A stretch of DNA of 64,000 nucleotides from Bacteroidetes bacterium UBA7674 (GTDB lineage: Bacteria; Bacteroidota; Bacteroidia; Chitinophagales; Chitinophagaceae), in contig DLHG01000003.1 in the NCBI GenBank assembly GCA_002483105.1, positions 1 to 64,000 on the forward strand. The letters run 5' to 3'. Shown piece by piece: positions 12,701 through 21,573 of this stretch (its first letter is position 1; each line of letters opens with the position of its first letter). The notes under the pieces are model-generated. The model did not search any database, was not told where the DNA came from, and saw only the letters and a program-made list of their open reading frames with translations. The position numbers and the translations under genes are program-made.

Positions 12701-15700
12701 ATCGCTACCAGACAAGCAACCATTACCTGTTACAGAAACAATGTACTGGCCTGCATGCAGCATAGAAGCATTCGTTATTGTTGGGTTCTGAACGTTTGAA
12801 GTAAACGAGTTAGGTCCTGTCCAGGCATATGTTGCACCCGCTACCGTTGTAGCAAACAGGTTAATATCCGTACCTACACATACAGGGCTGTTACTGCTTG
12901 CAACTGGCGTTTGTGGTGTCAGTATGATAGATACATGGGTAGTGTCCATTGAGGTACAACCCATCACTGTTACAGTCACTATATAGTCACCTGAATCAAC
13001 CGCAGTTGTTGGCGTGATGAACGGATTTTGCTGGTTAGAAGTATAACCATTAGGTCCTGTCCAGCTATATGTTGCTCCGGAAACTATACTTGCAAATAAG
13101 AATATCGTATCGCCTTCACATATAGGGCCATTATTGCTGGCTATTACATCTATCGGCGGCGGGTTCATAAGTGTGAACATACCTACAGTATCAGAGATAC
13201 AGCCATTGATGCTTACAGATATTGCTCCGTAAGTTCCTGCAGCCAGGCCTGTTATTACTACATCGCCGCCACCATTTGATGTGATGTTGATCGGTCCGAC
13301 AGGAGTGCCGTTATAATTATAGTTAACAGAATAGACGACGCTGGCATCCAGTCCCATTAATGTAATAGTACCATCATTACCACCGCAAAGCGTTGGGTCA
13401 GTGTGCGCGGTATCATCTATTGTTGGCGTCTCATGTACCGTTACCGTTACTGTATCACCTGCAGACATACAGCTATTGATACTTACAGTCAGTATATAGT
13501 CTCCTGCATTTATCGCTTGTGCGTTCGTCACAGTTGGGTTCTGCAGATTCGAGCTGAATGAGTTAGGTCCTGTCCATGCATAAGTTGCTCCCGGCACTGT
13601 TGAAGAGAACAGGTTGATATCAGCACCGCTACATACCGGGCTATTGCTGGTAGCAATAGGGGTGGCAGGTGTCGGGTTAATGACCACTGTTGTTGATGCT
13701 GTATCAGAGGTACAGTTTGCAACTGTCATCGTTACATAATAAGTACCTGCATTTACCGCTTGTGCATTCAGTATCACAGGGTTTTGCTGTGTAGAGCTGA
13801 ATGTATTTGGCCCCCACCAGTTGTAAGTAGCGCCCGGTACAGAAGAGGCTGTCAATAACAATGTATCACCGGGGCACAGCGGGCCATTATTCACCACTGT
13901 TGGCGGAGCCGGTGCGTTCGGATCAACAAGTGTTATCGGTCCTACTGCATTCGAGATACAGCCGTTTAAGCTCGCAGTGATATTTGTGTACGTTCCTGCA
14001 GACAGGCCGGTAATAGTACCTTGACCTGAACCATTGGTAGTTACAGATTGTGTCTGTGGCGCACCATTGTTATAGTTAACGGTGTATGTTGTTGCAGCTG
14101 TAAGACCATGCAATGTTATTGTTCCGTCATTACCACCACACATTGTTGGGTTCGTGAACGTGGCGGAATCAATGACCGGTGTCGGGTTGATCACCACTAC
14201 TGTAGAACCCGTGTCAGATGGGCAACCTGTTACTGTAGCTGTTACATAATATGTACCTGCCGCCGCAACTGTCACACCCGTTATAGATGGGTTCTGTGTT
14301 GTTGAAGTAAATGAGTTTGGTCCCCACCAGTTATACGTTGCGCCCGGCACTGTTCCTGCTGTCAGGTTCAGCACATCACCGCTACATACAGGGCTATTGC
14401 TACCCGCTACAGGCGTAGTCGGTGTTGGGTTGATCAGCACGGTAGTTGTCGCCGTGTCAGAACAGTTGTTCACCATAGCAACTACGGTATATGTACCATT
14501 GTTTGCCGGTGTTGCATTCAGTATCGTCGGGTTTTGCAAGTTCGACGAGAACGCTACAGGGCCGCTCCAGGTATACGTAGCACCTGCTATTGTAGTTACG
14601 GTAAACTGTACCGTATCACTTTCACATATTGGGGTGTTGTTGCTGGCTGTGATCACAGGCGCTGCCGGATCAGTAAGGGTTATTGGCCCTACTGTGTTCG
14701 ACATACAACCTGTAAGCGTTACATAAATGCCTGCGTACGTACCAGCACTAAGTCCGGTAATGGTAAGAATACCACCACCGTTTGTTGTTAGTGTTGTGTT
14801 TTGTGGTGTACCGTTGAACGTATAATTCACCGTGTACGCTGTGTTGTTGTTTAATCCCAATAATGATATAGTACCATCCGCACCCATACAAGTGGTCGGA
14901 TCAGTAAATGTTGTTGAAGTAATATTCGGTGTTGCATTTATTACAACCGGTTCAGAAGCAGTATCAGAGATACAACCATTCACAGACACCGCCAGGAAGT
15001 AAGTACCTGTTGCGGCTGTTGTAACGCTCGTAATACTGTTGTTCTGAGTTGTAGATGTCCAGCTATTAGGCCCCCACCAGTTGTAAGAACCACCTGGTAC
15101 TAATGTAGTATTCAGTGTAAGCGTATTACCGCTACATACCGGGCTGTTCGTTGTAATAACAGGAGTAGCGGGAGTAGGATAAACCGTTGCTGTTGTGGAC
15201 GCTGTGTCATAACAGTTGTTCAACATTACCACCACTGTATAGGTACCACTGTTAGCTGGAGTAGCATTAAGTATGTTCGGATTCTGTGTTGTAGATGAAT
15301 ATGCAACAGGTCCGCTCCAGGTATAAGAACCACCCGGAATTGTTGTTACAGAAAGGCTCAGTGTGTCGCCTTCGCATATCGGGCCGTTATTGCTCGCTGT
15401 TATTACAGGGGCTCCCGGATCGGTCAATGTTATAGGTCCTACTGTATTCGACGTACAACCATTAACTGTGACATTGATTCCCGCATACGTTCCTTGTGTA
15501 AGGCCTGTAATTACAGCTACACCTGAACCATTAGACGTGATGCTTCCTGTTTGTGGTGTTCCGTTCTTGGTATAGTTAACCGTAAATGTAGTAGAGGCTA
15601 TTAAACCGTTCAATGTTATTGTTCCGTCTGCACCGCCACAAGTTGTAGGGTTGGTAAATGATGTAGATGAAATATTCGGCGTCTCATTAATGATCACTGC

Positions 15701-18700
15701 TGCTGTAGCCGTATCAGAGATACAACCGTTCACAGATACAGCCAGGCTATAAGTACCATTAGCCGCAAGCGTTACAGATGCAATAGAATTATTTTGAGTT
15801 GTAGACGTCCAGCTGTTTGGTCCCCACCAGTTATACGACCCTCCCGATACCAATGTGGTATTCAGTGTAAGCGTATTGCCGCTACATACCGGGCTGTTCG
15901 TTGTAATAACAGGTGTAGCAGGAGTAGGATAAACCGTTGCCGTAGTAGTTGCAGTATCCGAACAGTTGTTCAATGTAGCAATTACTGTGTACGTTCCGCT
16001 ATTCGCAGGAGTAGCATTCAGTATGTTCGGATTCTGTGTCGTAGATGAATACGCAACAGGGCCACTCCAGGTATAAGAACCACCCGGAATTGTTGTTACA
16101 GAAAGGCTCAATGTATCGCCTTCACATATCGGGCCGTTATTGCTTGCTGCTATTACAGGAGCGCCCGGGTCTGTCAATGTTATAGGTCCTACTGTATTCG
16201 ACGTACAACCACTAACTGTAACATTGATACTCGCATATGTTCCTTGAGTAAGGCCGGTAATTACAGCTATACCTGAACCATTAGAAGTGATACTTCCTGT
16301 TTGCGGCGTACCATTCTTGGTATAGTTAACCGTAAATGTTGTAGAAGCTATTAAGCCATTCAGTGTTATTGTCCCATCAGCGCCACCACAAGTTGTAGGG
16401 TTGGTAAATGATGTAGATGAGATATTCGGCGTCTCATTAATGATCACCGCTGCCGTCGCTGTATCAGAGATACAACCGTTCACAGACACAGCGAGGTTAT
16501 ACGTACCATTAGCTGCAAGCGTTACGGATGCAATAGAATTATTTTGAGTTGTAGAACTCCAGCTGTTAGGTCCCCACCAGTTGTAAGACCCACCGGATAC
16601 TAATCCAGTATTAAGGGTCAGCGTATTGCCACTACATACCGGGCTGTTAGTTGTAATAACAGGAGTAGCAGGAGTAGGATAGACCGTTGCTGTTGTTGAA
16701 GCTGTGTCATAACAGTTGTTCAACATTGCCACCACTGTATAGGTACCACTGTTAGCAGGAGTAGCATTCAGTATGTTCGGATTCTGTGTTGTAGATGAAT
16801 AAGCAACTGGTCCTGTCCATGCATAAGTACCACCCGGCACTGTGGTCACAGAAAGGCTCAGCGTATCGCCTTCACATATCGGACCGTTGTTGCTCGCTGT
16901 TATCACAGGTGCAGCAGGGTCTGTCAATGTTATCGGCCCAACAATATTAGAAGAGCATCCGGACACTGAAACTTGTATCAGGGCATAAAGTCCTTGAGTA
17001 AGGCCTGTAATAACGCCAACCCCTGAACCGTTCGTGGTGATAGATGTAGATTGCGGCGTACCGTTCTTAGTATATGTTACTGCGAATGTAGCTGAAGCCG
17101 CAAGGCCATTCAATGTTATAGTGCCATTACTACCACCACAAGTTGTAGGATCAGTAAATGATGTCGAAGCAATATTTGGCGTAAGATTTACAACCACCGC
17201 AGCAGTAGCCGTATCAGAGATACAACCATTTACAGACACAGCCAGGTTATACGTTCCTGTTGCTGCCGTAGTAGCACTTACTATACTATTATTCTGAGTA
17301 GTAGATGTAAATGAGTTTGGTCCCCACCAGTTGTAAGAACCGCCGGATACTAATGCTGTATTCAATGTTAATGTACTACCACTACATATAGGGCTGTTCG
17401 TTGTAATAGCAGGAGTAGCTGGTTGTGCATATACTGTAACTGATGTTGTTGCTGTATCAAAACAGTTATTTACGCCTGCTATTATCGTGTATGTTCCGCT
17501 ATTTGCAGGAACGGCATTAAGTATATTCGGATTTTGCGTGCTCGATGTGTACGATACCGGCCCTGTCCATGCATAGGTACCACCTGGTACTGCTGTTACA
17601 GAAAGGCTCAGTGTATCACCTTCACATATCGGACCATTATTACTCGCAGTAATTACCGGAAGCGTTGGATCTACTAGCGTTATTGTCGCTGCGGTATTAG
17701 AGATACATCCGTTTATTGTAACGGTAATATTAGAATATATACCCAGCGTAAGGCCTGTTATTACTACGTTGCCACTGCCATTAGCTACTATCGTTGTACT
17801 TTGCGGCACACCGTTCTTGTCATAGTTTACGGTATATGAACTTCCGATCACTAAGCCTGTTAGGGTTATCGTTCCGTTAGCACCACCACATGTTGTAGGG
17901 TCTGTGTATGAGGTGCCGGCAATTGCAGGAACAGCATTCACTACCACAGTTACTGTATCAGAGATAGATGTACATCCGTTGTCAGATACATTTACGATAT
18001 AGTTTCCTGTTGCTGCTGTTGTCGCACCCACTATGTTCGGATTTTGCACAGCCGAGTTAAAGGAGTTGGGTCCTGTCCACGCATAGGTACCTGTTACAAG
18101 CGTTGAAGTAAGATTTAATGTAGCACCTGCACATATCGGGCTATTGCTCGATGCTACAGGAGTAGCAGGGGTTTGGTTAACAGTTACCAGTGTAGTGGCC
18201 GCTGTAGAATTACAGCCGTTAATACTTGCCACTACAGAGTAGGTACCCGCGTTTGTTGTTTGTATGTTGCTTATAGAAGGATTTTGTACTCCTGAAGAAT
18301 ATGATGATGGTCCTGTCCATGCATAGGTAACACCTGGTGTTGCCGATGATGCCGTCAGGTTTAGTGTTTGCGTCGAGCACAATGGACCGTTGTTACCCGC
18401 TGTTGGTGTAGCCGGGTTAGCCGGATCCACGAGTACTATCGGACCCATGATGTTAGAAGAACATGATGAGGCCGATGCAATAATATTTGTGTACGTTCCC
18501 GCGGTAAGACCATTTATTGTCAGCATTCCCGAACCATTCGAGGTGAGTGACTGCGGCGCTTGTGGCGTACCGTTTTTTGTAAAGTCGATAGTATAGGTAG
18601 TGCTTGCGCTCAAGCCATAAAGCCTGATATTACCATTAGAACCCAAACATGTAGTTGGGTTTGTAAATTGCGTACTATCTATATGTGGTGTTAGTGTTAC

Positions 18701-21223
18701 TGCCACGTTCACCGTTGCCGTTCCTACTGATGTACATCCATCTTTCGACGCAAACACACCGTAGTTACCTGCATTCACAAGCGCTACGTTTGAAATACTT
18801 GGGTTTTGCGTTGTGCTGGTAAAGCTATTCGGGCCGTTCCAGTTATAAGTCACGCCCACACCGCTTCCACTTGCACTTAGGTTCAACGTTGCACCCGAAC
18901 ATAATGGACTATTACTAGATGCAATCGGTGTAGCAGGTACCGGTTTTACAATTACTTCCAATTGTACCGTATCTGAAGGGCAGAAGTTTGCCGTATTGTA
19001 TGCCGACAAGTAATACAAACCACTATAAGCCATTGTTGAATTTGGCCTTATCGGATTTTGTTGTGTTGATGTATAACCGCTCGGGCCTGACCAATACCAG
19101 TTCACAGTAGGTATTGTTGACGCGCCAAACAATAATATCGTGTCACCGCCGCACACAGGTGCATTGGTTGTTGGTGTCGGTACCGGAGTTGGCGGAATAG
19201 CCAGTGAAATAGGACCTTCTGGGTCGGTAGTACAACCTAACCTTGTAGCTGTTACGTTAGTATAAATACCACCCGGAAGGTTCGGTATTGTCAGGTTACC
19301 ACTACCATTCGCCACGAGAGCTATTGGTGGATGTGCTATACCATTCCATTCAAAATTTACCGTATAGTTACCGCTTGGAAGCAGGCCATGAAGCGTAATA
19401 GTACCATTAGCCCACGGTCCGCAACCTGCCGGATCAGTTGATGAACTGGTCACAGTAGGTGCATTCACACTGTTAAGCATTGCGAACCCTGCGTCGTTGG
19501 ACATACAGCCGCTAAACTGCTTCACTTTTATTTGTGTATAAGTACCTCCGCCTAAGCCGTTAATAATAAGTTGGCCGCTCGGTTGTGTGATAAACGTATC
19601 CGGCGTCATTGGTACGCCATTCTTAGTCAGATAAACTATAAATGGCGTTGATGCCGGGAAAAGCGGGCTACCGGTAAGCTTCAGCTCACCATTATCATTT
19701 CCTTCACACATCGTTGGGTGCACCACGCTCATAGAGCCGATAGTCGGTCCGGTATTTATAGACAAACTTGTGGTCGTGTTAAAGTCCGCACAGCCGGCAA
19801 CACTTACAGTAACGGTATATGTACCCGCATTCGGGAAATTCGCACTATTTATTTGCGGGTTCTGCATAAACTGCAGATAACTGGATGGCCCTGTCCACAC
19901 ATAAGAGGCATTCGGTACAGTTGCCGCTTTAAATTTTACCGTATCAAATTGACAAACAGGAGAATTGCTCCACGCAGTAAATCCTGCACCCCCGACACCT
20001 ACTGTTACAACAACAGAGTCACGAAGACTTTCACATCCCGCTATTGTTTGAGAAACATAATATTTTGTGGTGCCTGATGATGCCGTACTTGGTGTAGGCG
20101 CAACAGGATTGCCGACACCTCCCGTAAGAGTACTGTACCAAAGCTTAGAAGTTCCTGTAGCAGATACAGGAACAGCAATACCGGATTGGCAATAGTATAT
20201 CGGAGTAGTTGGTACAGGTAATGGCACAACTAATTTGTTTGCCGTCATTGTATCGTTCAACACCGTACTGTCACCATCACAATTGTAATATGTTACGGAG
20301 ACTACATAGGTCTCACTATTCTGAGTCAAACACAGGCTTCCAAAATTCGCTTGCATCTGTCCGGCTGTTGATGGTGTTCCCGGAACTGTCGCTAATATTG
20401 TTCCCGCAAGATTTTTAAGTTTTACCGAAGAGGCGACTGATGTTCCGTTCGGTACAAAGCGATATGCTTTGTTTAAGTTAGTGCCGCCCCATACAGTATT
20501 ATTTTTCCCTGGTAGTGCTATTGCTGTTGAGCTGTTGCTTTGAATACCTGAAATTGTGTTACCGCTATTTAGTGCTAAACATTGTGGCTTATCCTTTATG
20601 TATAGCTCTATCGTATTTGTTGTTTCATAAAGTACCACTTGTAGGGTTACTGTCTGTCCAACACATCCTGTTTGAGGAACATCATAATAATTAATAATGA
20701 GTCTTCTTGACGGAGCTGAACCTGAAACTATATAACTGATTGTTCCTCCTGCAGTAATATCCAGATCCTGGAGGGCAGCCATTAAAGTTGCAGCAGGATA
20801 TTCTGAAGAAGGAATTGCAGAGGTAAATAAACCGGAGTTAAGTTGATATGCGTTTGAAGCGCCAAAATTGATGGCACCGTTTGTTCCTATGGTAAGTTGA
20901 TTGTATGTATTACCGTAAAAGCAAAAATTGAACGGTATGTTCACCACACCGCTGTATATTTCATCTACTGATGCTATTTCAGTAGAACCGGGTATAACAT
21001 AACCATAGTTACCTGCATACGCAAGCGAACTGTCTATCAGGTAAGTACTTGTACTCCTGATATCAGTAAGGCTTGGTTGGAATGTAAAACAGTTTACATT
21101 ACAAGCAAGGTTAACATCACTACCGGCAGACAGCTGCGCAACACTATTGTATTGAGCCTCTACATGTACTGAACCAAAAAGCATACCTACTGTTGCGAGT
21201 AGCGTTAGGTATAATTGCTTCAT
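6710..21223 (-). CDS. Giant secreted repeat adhesin, T9SS type B, 4837 aa
   Basis: A single uninterrupted frame of 14.5 kb. The signal peptide (1-23, ending VEA/Q) is followed by an N-terminal domain shared with the gene at 1-840. Then come one CQ-type Ig repeat, a long middle with about 29 Ig-like modules (NSP.C-G-TL-L...Y-W-GP...QNP) interleaved with about 14 SprB-like modules (TNPTTCGG-DGTITL-GL...ITGL--GTY...GC-SN--GPITL-DP), six CQ-type Ig repeats (about 4020-4490), PKD-like domains and a CHU_C tail (about 4750-4837). The middle is built from super-repeats of exactly 250 codons (Ig, Ig, SprB-like) that line up at 750-nt steps. The architecture resembles SprB-class gliding and surface adhesins, which T9SS exports; an adhesin or filament role is inference. 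A strong hairpin terminator follows. The repeats make this gene prone to recombination and assembly collapse. Confidence 0.92.
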   Translation of the reverse strand: MKQLYLTLLATVGMLFGSVHVEAQYNSVAQLSAGSDVNLACNVNCFTFQPSLTDIRSTSTYLIDSSLAYAGNYGYVIPGSTEIASVDEIYSGVVNIPFNFCFYGNTYNQLTIGTNGAINFGASNAYQLNSGLFTSAIPSSEYPAATLMAALQDLDITAGGTISYIVSGSAPSRRLIINYYDVPQTGCVGQTVTLQVVLYETTNTIELYIKDKPQCLALNSGNTISGIQSNSSTAIALPGKNNTVWGGTNLNKAYRFVPNGTSVASSVKLKNLAGTILATVPGTPSTAGQMQANFGSLCLTQNSETYVVSVTYYNCDGDSTVLNDTMTANKLVVPLPVPTTPIYYCQSGIAVPVSATGTSKLWYSTLTGGVGNPVAPTPSTASSGTTKYYVSQTIAGCESLRDSVVVTVGVGGAGFTAWSNSPVCQFDTVKFKAATVPNASYVWTGPSSYLQFMQNPQINSANFPNAGTYTVTVSVAGCADFNTTTSLSINTGPTIGSMSVVHPTMCEGNDNGELKLTGSPLFPASTPFIVYLTKNGVPMTPDTFITQPSGQLIINGLGGGTYTQIKVKQFSGCMSNDAGFAMLNSVNAPTVTSSSTDPAGCGPWANGTITLHGLLPSGNYTVNFEWNGIAHPPIALVANGSGNLTIPNLPGGIYTNVTATRLGCTTDPEGPISLAIPPTPVPTPTTNAPVCGGDTILLFGASTIPTVNWYWSGPSGYTSTQQNPIRPNSTMAYSGLYYLSAYNTANFCPSDTVQLEVIVKPVPATPIASSNSPLCSGATLNLSASGSGVGVTYNWNGPNSFTSTTQNPSISNVALVNAGNYGVFASKDGCTSVGTATVNVAVTLTPHIDSTQFTNPTTCLGSNGNIRLYGLSASTTYTIDFTKNGTPQAPQSLTSNGSGMLTINGLTAGTYTNIIASASSCSSNIMGPIVLVDPANPATPTAGNNGPLCSTQTLNLTASSATPGVTYAWTGPSSYSSGVQNPSISNIQTTNAGTYSVVASINGCNSTAATTLVTVNQTPATPVASSNSPICAGATLNLTSTLVTGTYAWTGPNSFNSAVQNPNIVGATTAATGNYIVNVSDNGCTSISDTVTVVVNAVPAIAGTSYTDPTTCGGANGTITLTGLVIGSSYTVNYDKNGVPQSTTIVANGSGNVVITGLTLGIYSNITVTINGCISNTAATITLVDPTLPVITASNNGPICEGDTLSLSVTAVPGGTYAWTGPVSYTSSTQNPNILNAVPANSGTYTIIAGVNNCFDTATTSVTVYAQPATPAITTNSPICSGSTLTLNTALVSGGSYNWWGPNSFTSTTQNNSIVSATTAATGTYNLAVSVNGCISDTATAAVVVNLTPNIASTSFTDPTTCGGSNGTITLNGLAASATFAVTYTKNGTPQSTSITTNGSGVGVITGLTQGLYALIQVSVSGCSSNIVGPITLTDPAAPVITASNNGPICEGDTLSLSVTTVPGGTYAWTGPVAYSSTTQNPNILNATPANSGTYTVVAMLNNCYDTASTTATVYPTPATPVITTNSPVCSGNTLTLNTGLVSGGSYNWWGPNSWSSTTQNNSIASVTLAANGTYNLAVSVNGCISDTATAAVIINETPNISSTSFTNPTTCGGADGTITLNGLIASTTFTVNYTKNGTPQTGSITSNGSGIAVITGLTQGTYASINVTVSGCTSNTVGPITLTDPGAPVIAASNNGPICEGDTLSLSVTTIPGGSYTWSGPVAYSSTTQNPNILNATPANSGTYTVIATLNNCSDTATTTATVYPTPATPVITTNSPVCSGNTLTLNTTLVSGGSYNWWGPNSWTSTTQNNSIASVTLAANGTYSLAVSVNGCISDTATAAVIINETPNISSTSFTNPTTCGGADGTITLNGLIASTTFTVNYTKNGTPQTGSITSNGSGVAVITGLTQGTYAGINVTVNGCTSNTVGPITLTDPGAPVITASNNGPICEGDTLSLSVTTIPGGSYTWSGPVAYSSTTQNPNILNATPANSGTYTVVVMLNNCYDTASTTATVYPTPATPVITTNSPVCSGNTLTLNTTLVPGGSYNWWGPNSWTSTTQNNSITSVTTAATGTYFLAVSVNGCISDTASEPVVINATPNITSTTFTDPTTCMGADGTISLLGLNNNTAYTVNYTFNGTPQNTTLTTNGGGILTITGLSAGTYAGIYVTLTGCMSNTVGPITLTDPAAPVITASNNTPICESDTVQFTVTTIAGATYTWSGPVAFSSNLQNPTILNATPANNGTYTVVAMVNNCSDTATTTVLINPTPTTPVAGSNSPVCSGDVLNLTAGTVPGATYNWWGPNSFTSTTQNPSITGVTVAAAGTYYVTATVTGCPSDTGSTVVVINPTPVIDSATFTNPTMCGGNDGTITLHGLTAATTYTVNYNNGAPQTQSVTTNGSGQGTITGLSAGTYTNITASLNGCISNAVGPITLVDPNAPAPPTVVNNGPLCPGDTLLLTASSVPGATYNWWGPNTFSSTQQNPVILNAQAVNAGTYYVTMTVANCTSDTASTTVVINPTPATPIATSNSPVCSGADINLFSSTVPGATYAWTGPNSFSSNLQNPTVTNAQAINAGDYILTVSINSCMSAGDTVTVTVHETPTIDDTAHTDPTLCGGNDGTITLMGLDASVVYSVNYNYNGTPVGPINITSNGGGDVVITGLAAGTYGAISVSINGCISDTVGMFTLMNPPPIDVIASNNGPICEGDTIFLFASIVSGATYSWTGPNGYTSNQQNPFITPTTAVDSGDYIVTVTVMGCTSMDTTHVSIILTPQTPVASSNSPVCVGTDINLFATTVAGATYAWTGPNSFTSNVQNPTITNASMLHAGQYIVSVTGNGCLSGSDTVDVMVNPTPVITDTSHADPTTCNGTDGTITLEGLVSGNSYDVYYELNTTNQGPATYTANGLGNVVITGLGAGVYDSIYVSLNGCISNYVGPITLVDPTAPMPPDATNNSPVCEGDTILLFASSVPGGAYSWSGPGGYTSNQQNPVIAPATTADAGEYTVTVTVNNCTSDPDTTTVIVNPMPTPPVASSNSPICEGEDLTLMATTVVGGTYNWTGPNSYTSNQQNPVITGTTVMDAGQYIVSVTSSGCTSGADTIDVVINPTPVITDTAHTDPTTCMGTDGTITLMGLGNNTTYTVNYLHNGTPQTAVITSDGSGNVVITGLPAGTYDTIEVVMSPCASMPVGPIVLVEPGAPAMPIASSNTPICEGDSILLFATTVPGVTYNWSGPGGYTSNDQNPVITPATAADAGTYTVTATLNNCTSAASSTVVVINPTPMMPTAGSNSPICEGDTIFLTASNVPGATYTWNGPNGWSSTDQNPFITLATAGDAGTYTVSTGLGICGSDTAAVTIVINPTPAPPTAGANTPLCEGQALNLTATTVGGATYSWTSTTGYTSNVQNPTIDPTTMSDAGTYYVTATDGGCSSGIDSIVVVIDTIPDVPVASVNTPLCEGDTLYLTASTVAGATYTWSGPGGYSSNAQNPVIYNVTAADAGQYTVFAITNGCGSGADTVDVVINPASIISGHTFTDPTMCSGTDGTITLNGFIPGDSYIITYLVNGNPVTVTLVADVSGNLVLTGLSAGSYSGLQVATTLGCNSTALATVILTDPNAPATPVAGSNSPVCEGSAINLTAASSSTGTFNWTSTTGYTSNTQNPVIDPAALTDAGTYYVSVTENGCTSGVDSVVVTIQPIATPPVAGSNTPVCEGDQIELTATSTVGATYIWWGPNGFSSSTQNPTIAPATPADAGTYYVTAVMNGCNSDTSSTIVVVNPTPAVASTSHTDPTICGGTDGTITLTGLTPGTTYNISYDYNSTPQGPFTIVADVNGDVILTGLAAGTYAGLSTVIGLCGDTLTSTITLVDPNAPITPVLNNNGPLCEGDQLLLTSSISGLTYVWTGPNGFTSSAQDTDILSVTLANAGTYTLTVSNNGCTAAPVTTTVIINPTPTAPVASSNSPLCEGSNLTLFATTIAGANYSWTGPVSYTSTDQNPIITGAQAANSGWYYVQTSLGVCGSTFDSVNVVVTPIPNPPTVVSPVVYCEGDVAGALTATGSNLMWYTTSTGGSGSAMAPVPSTSVVGSTIYYVSQAVNGCESNRDSIEVIVNPKPLPPVVITPINYCEGQPAAPLTAQGQNLLWYTTPTGGIGSVTAPTPNTTTANTYVYYVSQTVGNCESDRAAITVNVLPGAQPPAIGGPVIYCQYGQALPGISNYVVGTNIMWYTQPVGGVGSATPPVISTNTPDTITFYVSQGNGACESGRYPITVMIKAKPLAPIASGANYCQNAPAVALTAQGQNLLWYTQGGGAGTPTAPIPQTAVPGNTTYWVTQTVSGCQSDSTNLTVSVTPTPPPPTVPSPINYCQFEPTVQLQPSGGSILWYTTQTGGAGSPTAPIPNTGTPGTYQWWVTENIEGCESQRALVVVNVIAKPAAPVTTPVAYCQNEPAIPLSATGQNLMWYGTLTGGTGTTATPTPITSVAGNTVYYVSQTVNGCESDRTPLLVTIYENVVAGLNLSKDSVCRMDTATVIYSGTMVTGATYIWDFEDATIVSGSGMGPYVITWPTSGTKIITVTVNNGTCTDTENDSVTIVEAPDANFTLQNDACLGEIVKVQPDYSTMGQGEYHWNFSGAEILGGSGDGYYTLKWNTPGLKPISLIVVGEHCPSQPFRDTIKIHEKPIAKIETKIHYSICSGDEVKLSAYYNTNYKYEWGPERPFMNGKNDGPEVTARVEKDHQLIHVTVYDDYGCSNSDSIYIRSQPCCNIWLPTAFTPNSDGKNDVFRLVGDGHIELATFAIRNRFGQVVFETANQYEEWDGKFRGQLCDVGTYFYFVRYKCGDKYVEKKGDVTLIR
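14371..18120 (-). repeat. Array of 750-nt (250-codon) super-repeats inside the giant adhesin gene
   Basis: The same landmark (the module start encoding NSP-CSG) falls at 14371, 15121, 15871, 16621 and 17371, exactly 750 nt apart, and recurs near 18118 and 13620 with small offsets. Each unit codes for two Ig-like modules plus one SprB-like module. Adjacent copies are nearly identical in protein but differ at synonymous positions: 8 of 60 bases differ between 15601-15660 and 16351-16410, although the encoded residues are the same. Confidence 0.9.
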
Positions 21224-21573
21224 AAAGCTGTGAATTTGTAAAACAATTCAGGCTGCCTAATTTGCGTGTAAAGCAGGCCTGCTCTCTCTTTTGTTTACGT
21301 TATTCACATTGCGTCCTTGTTATCAACACCGTTGCGATGGATGTGGATAAGTCTCTCTTAGGGATGTAAAACAAGACAAAGTTTTCCACACTACCAAGCT
21401 AGTGGCGGCTTTAGAGAATTAATAATTGAATTTTTAATACGATATTTTTGCGATGTGACGTCATATAAAATAAAAAAAGAGCCTGTTTTACAGGCTCTCC
21501 TAATATTAAAAACTTGAAAATGTGTATCGTGTTAAATCTTTCTAAAGCTAAAGATTTTTTTTACTTGGGGATT
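21224..21573. other. Intergenic region: candidate replication origin (DnaA-box cluster plus AT-rich stretch)
   Basis: This is the 350 nt between the giant adhesin gene and typA. It holds four 9-mers like the E. coli DnaA box TTATNCACA: TTATTCACA at 21300-21308, TTATCAACA at 21320-21328 (one mismatch), TTATCCACA on the minus strand at 21342-21350, and TTTTCCACA at 21382-21390 (one mismatch). A strongly AT-rich stretch at about 21411-21475 follows, which could be the unwinding element. No gene is visible. The typA terminator lies at its right end. Calling it oriC is inference. Confidence 0.5.
21479..21497 (-). terminator. Rho-independent terminator of typA
   Basis: An 8-bp stem GAGCCTGT/ACAGGCTC with a 3-nt loop. 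On the minus strand it is followed by a run of T (the A tract at 21471-21478 on the plus strand). It lies about 75 nt past the typA stop. Confidence 0.8.

Noticed and set aside
14371..18120. Regularly spaced repeats that could be taken for a CRISPR array or satellite DNA
   Set aside because: The period is 750 nt, the repeats are in one open frame, and differences are mostly synonymous. They are protein-coding repeats.
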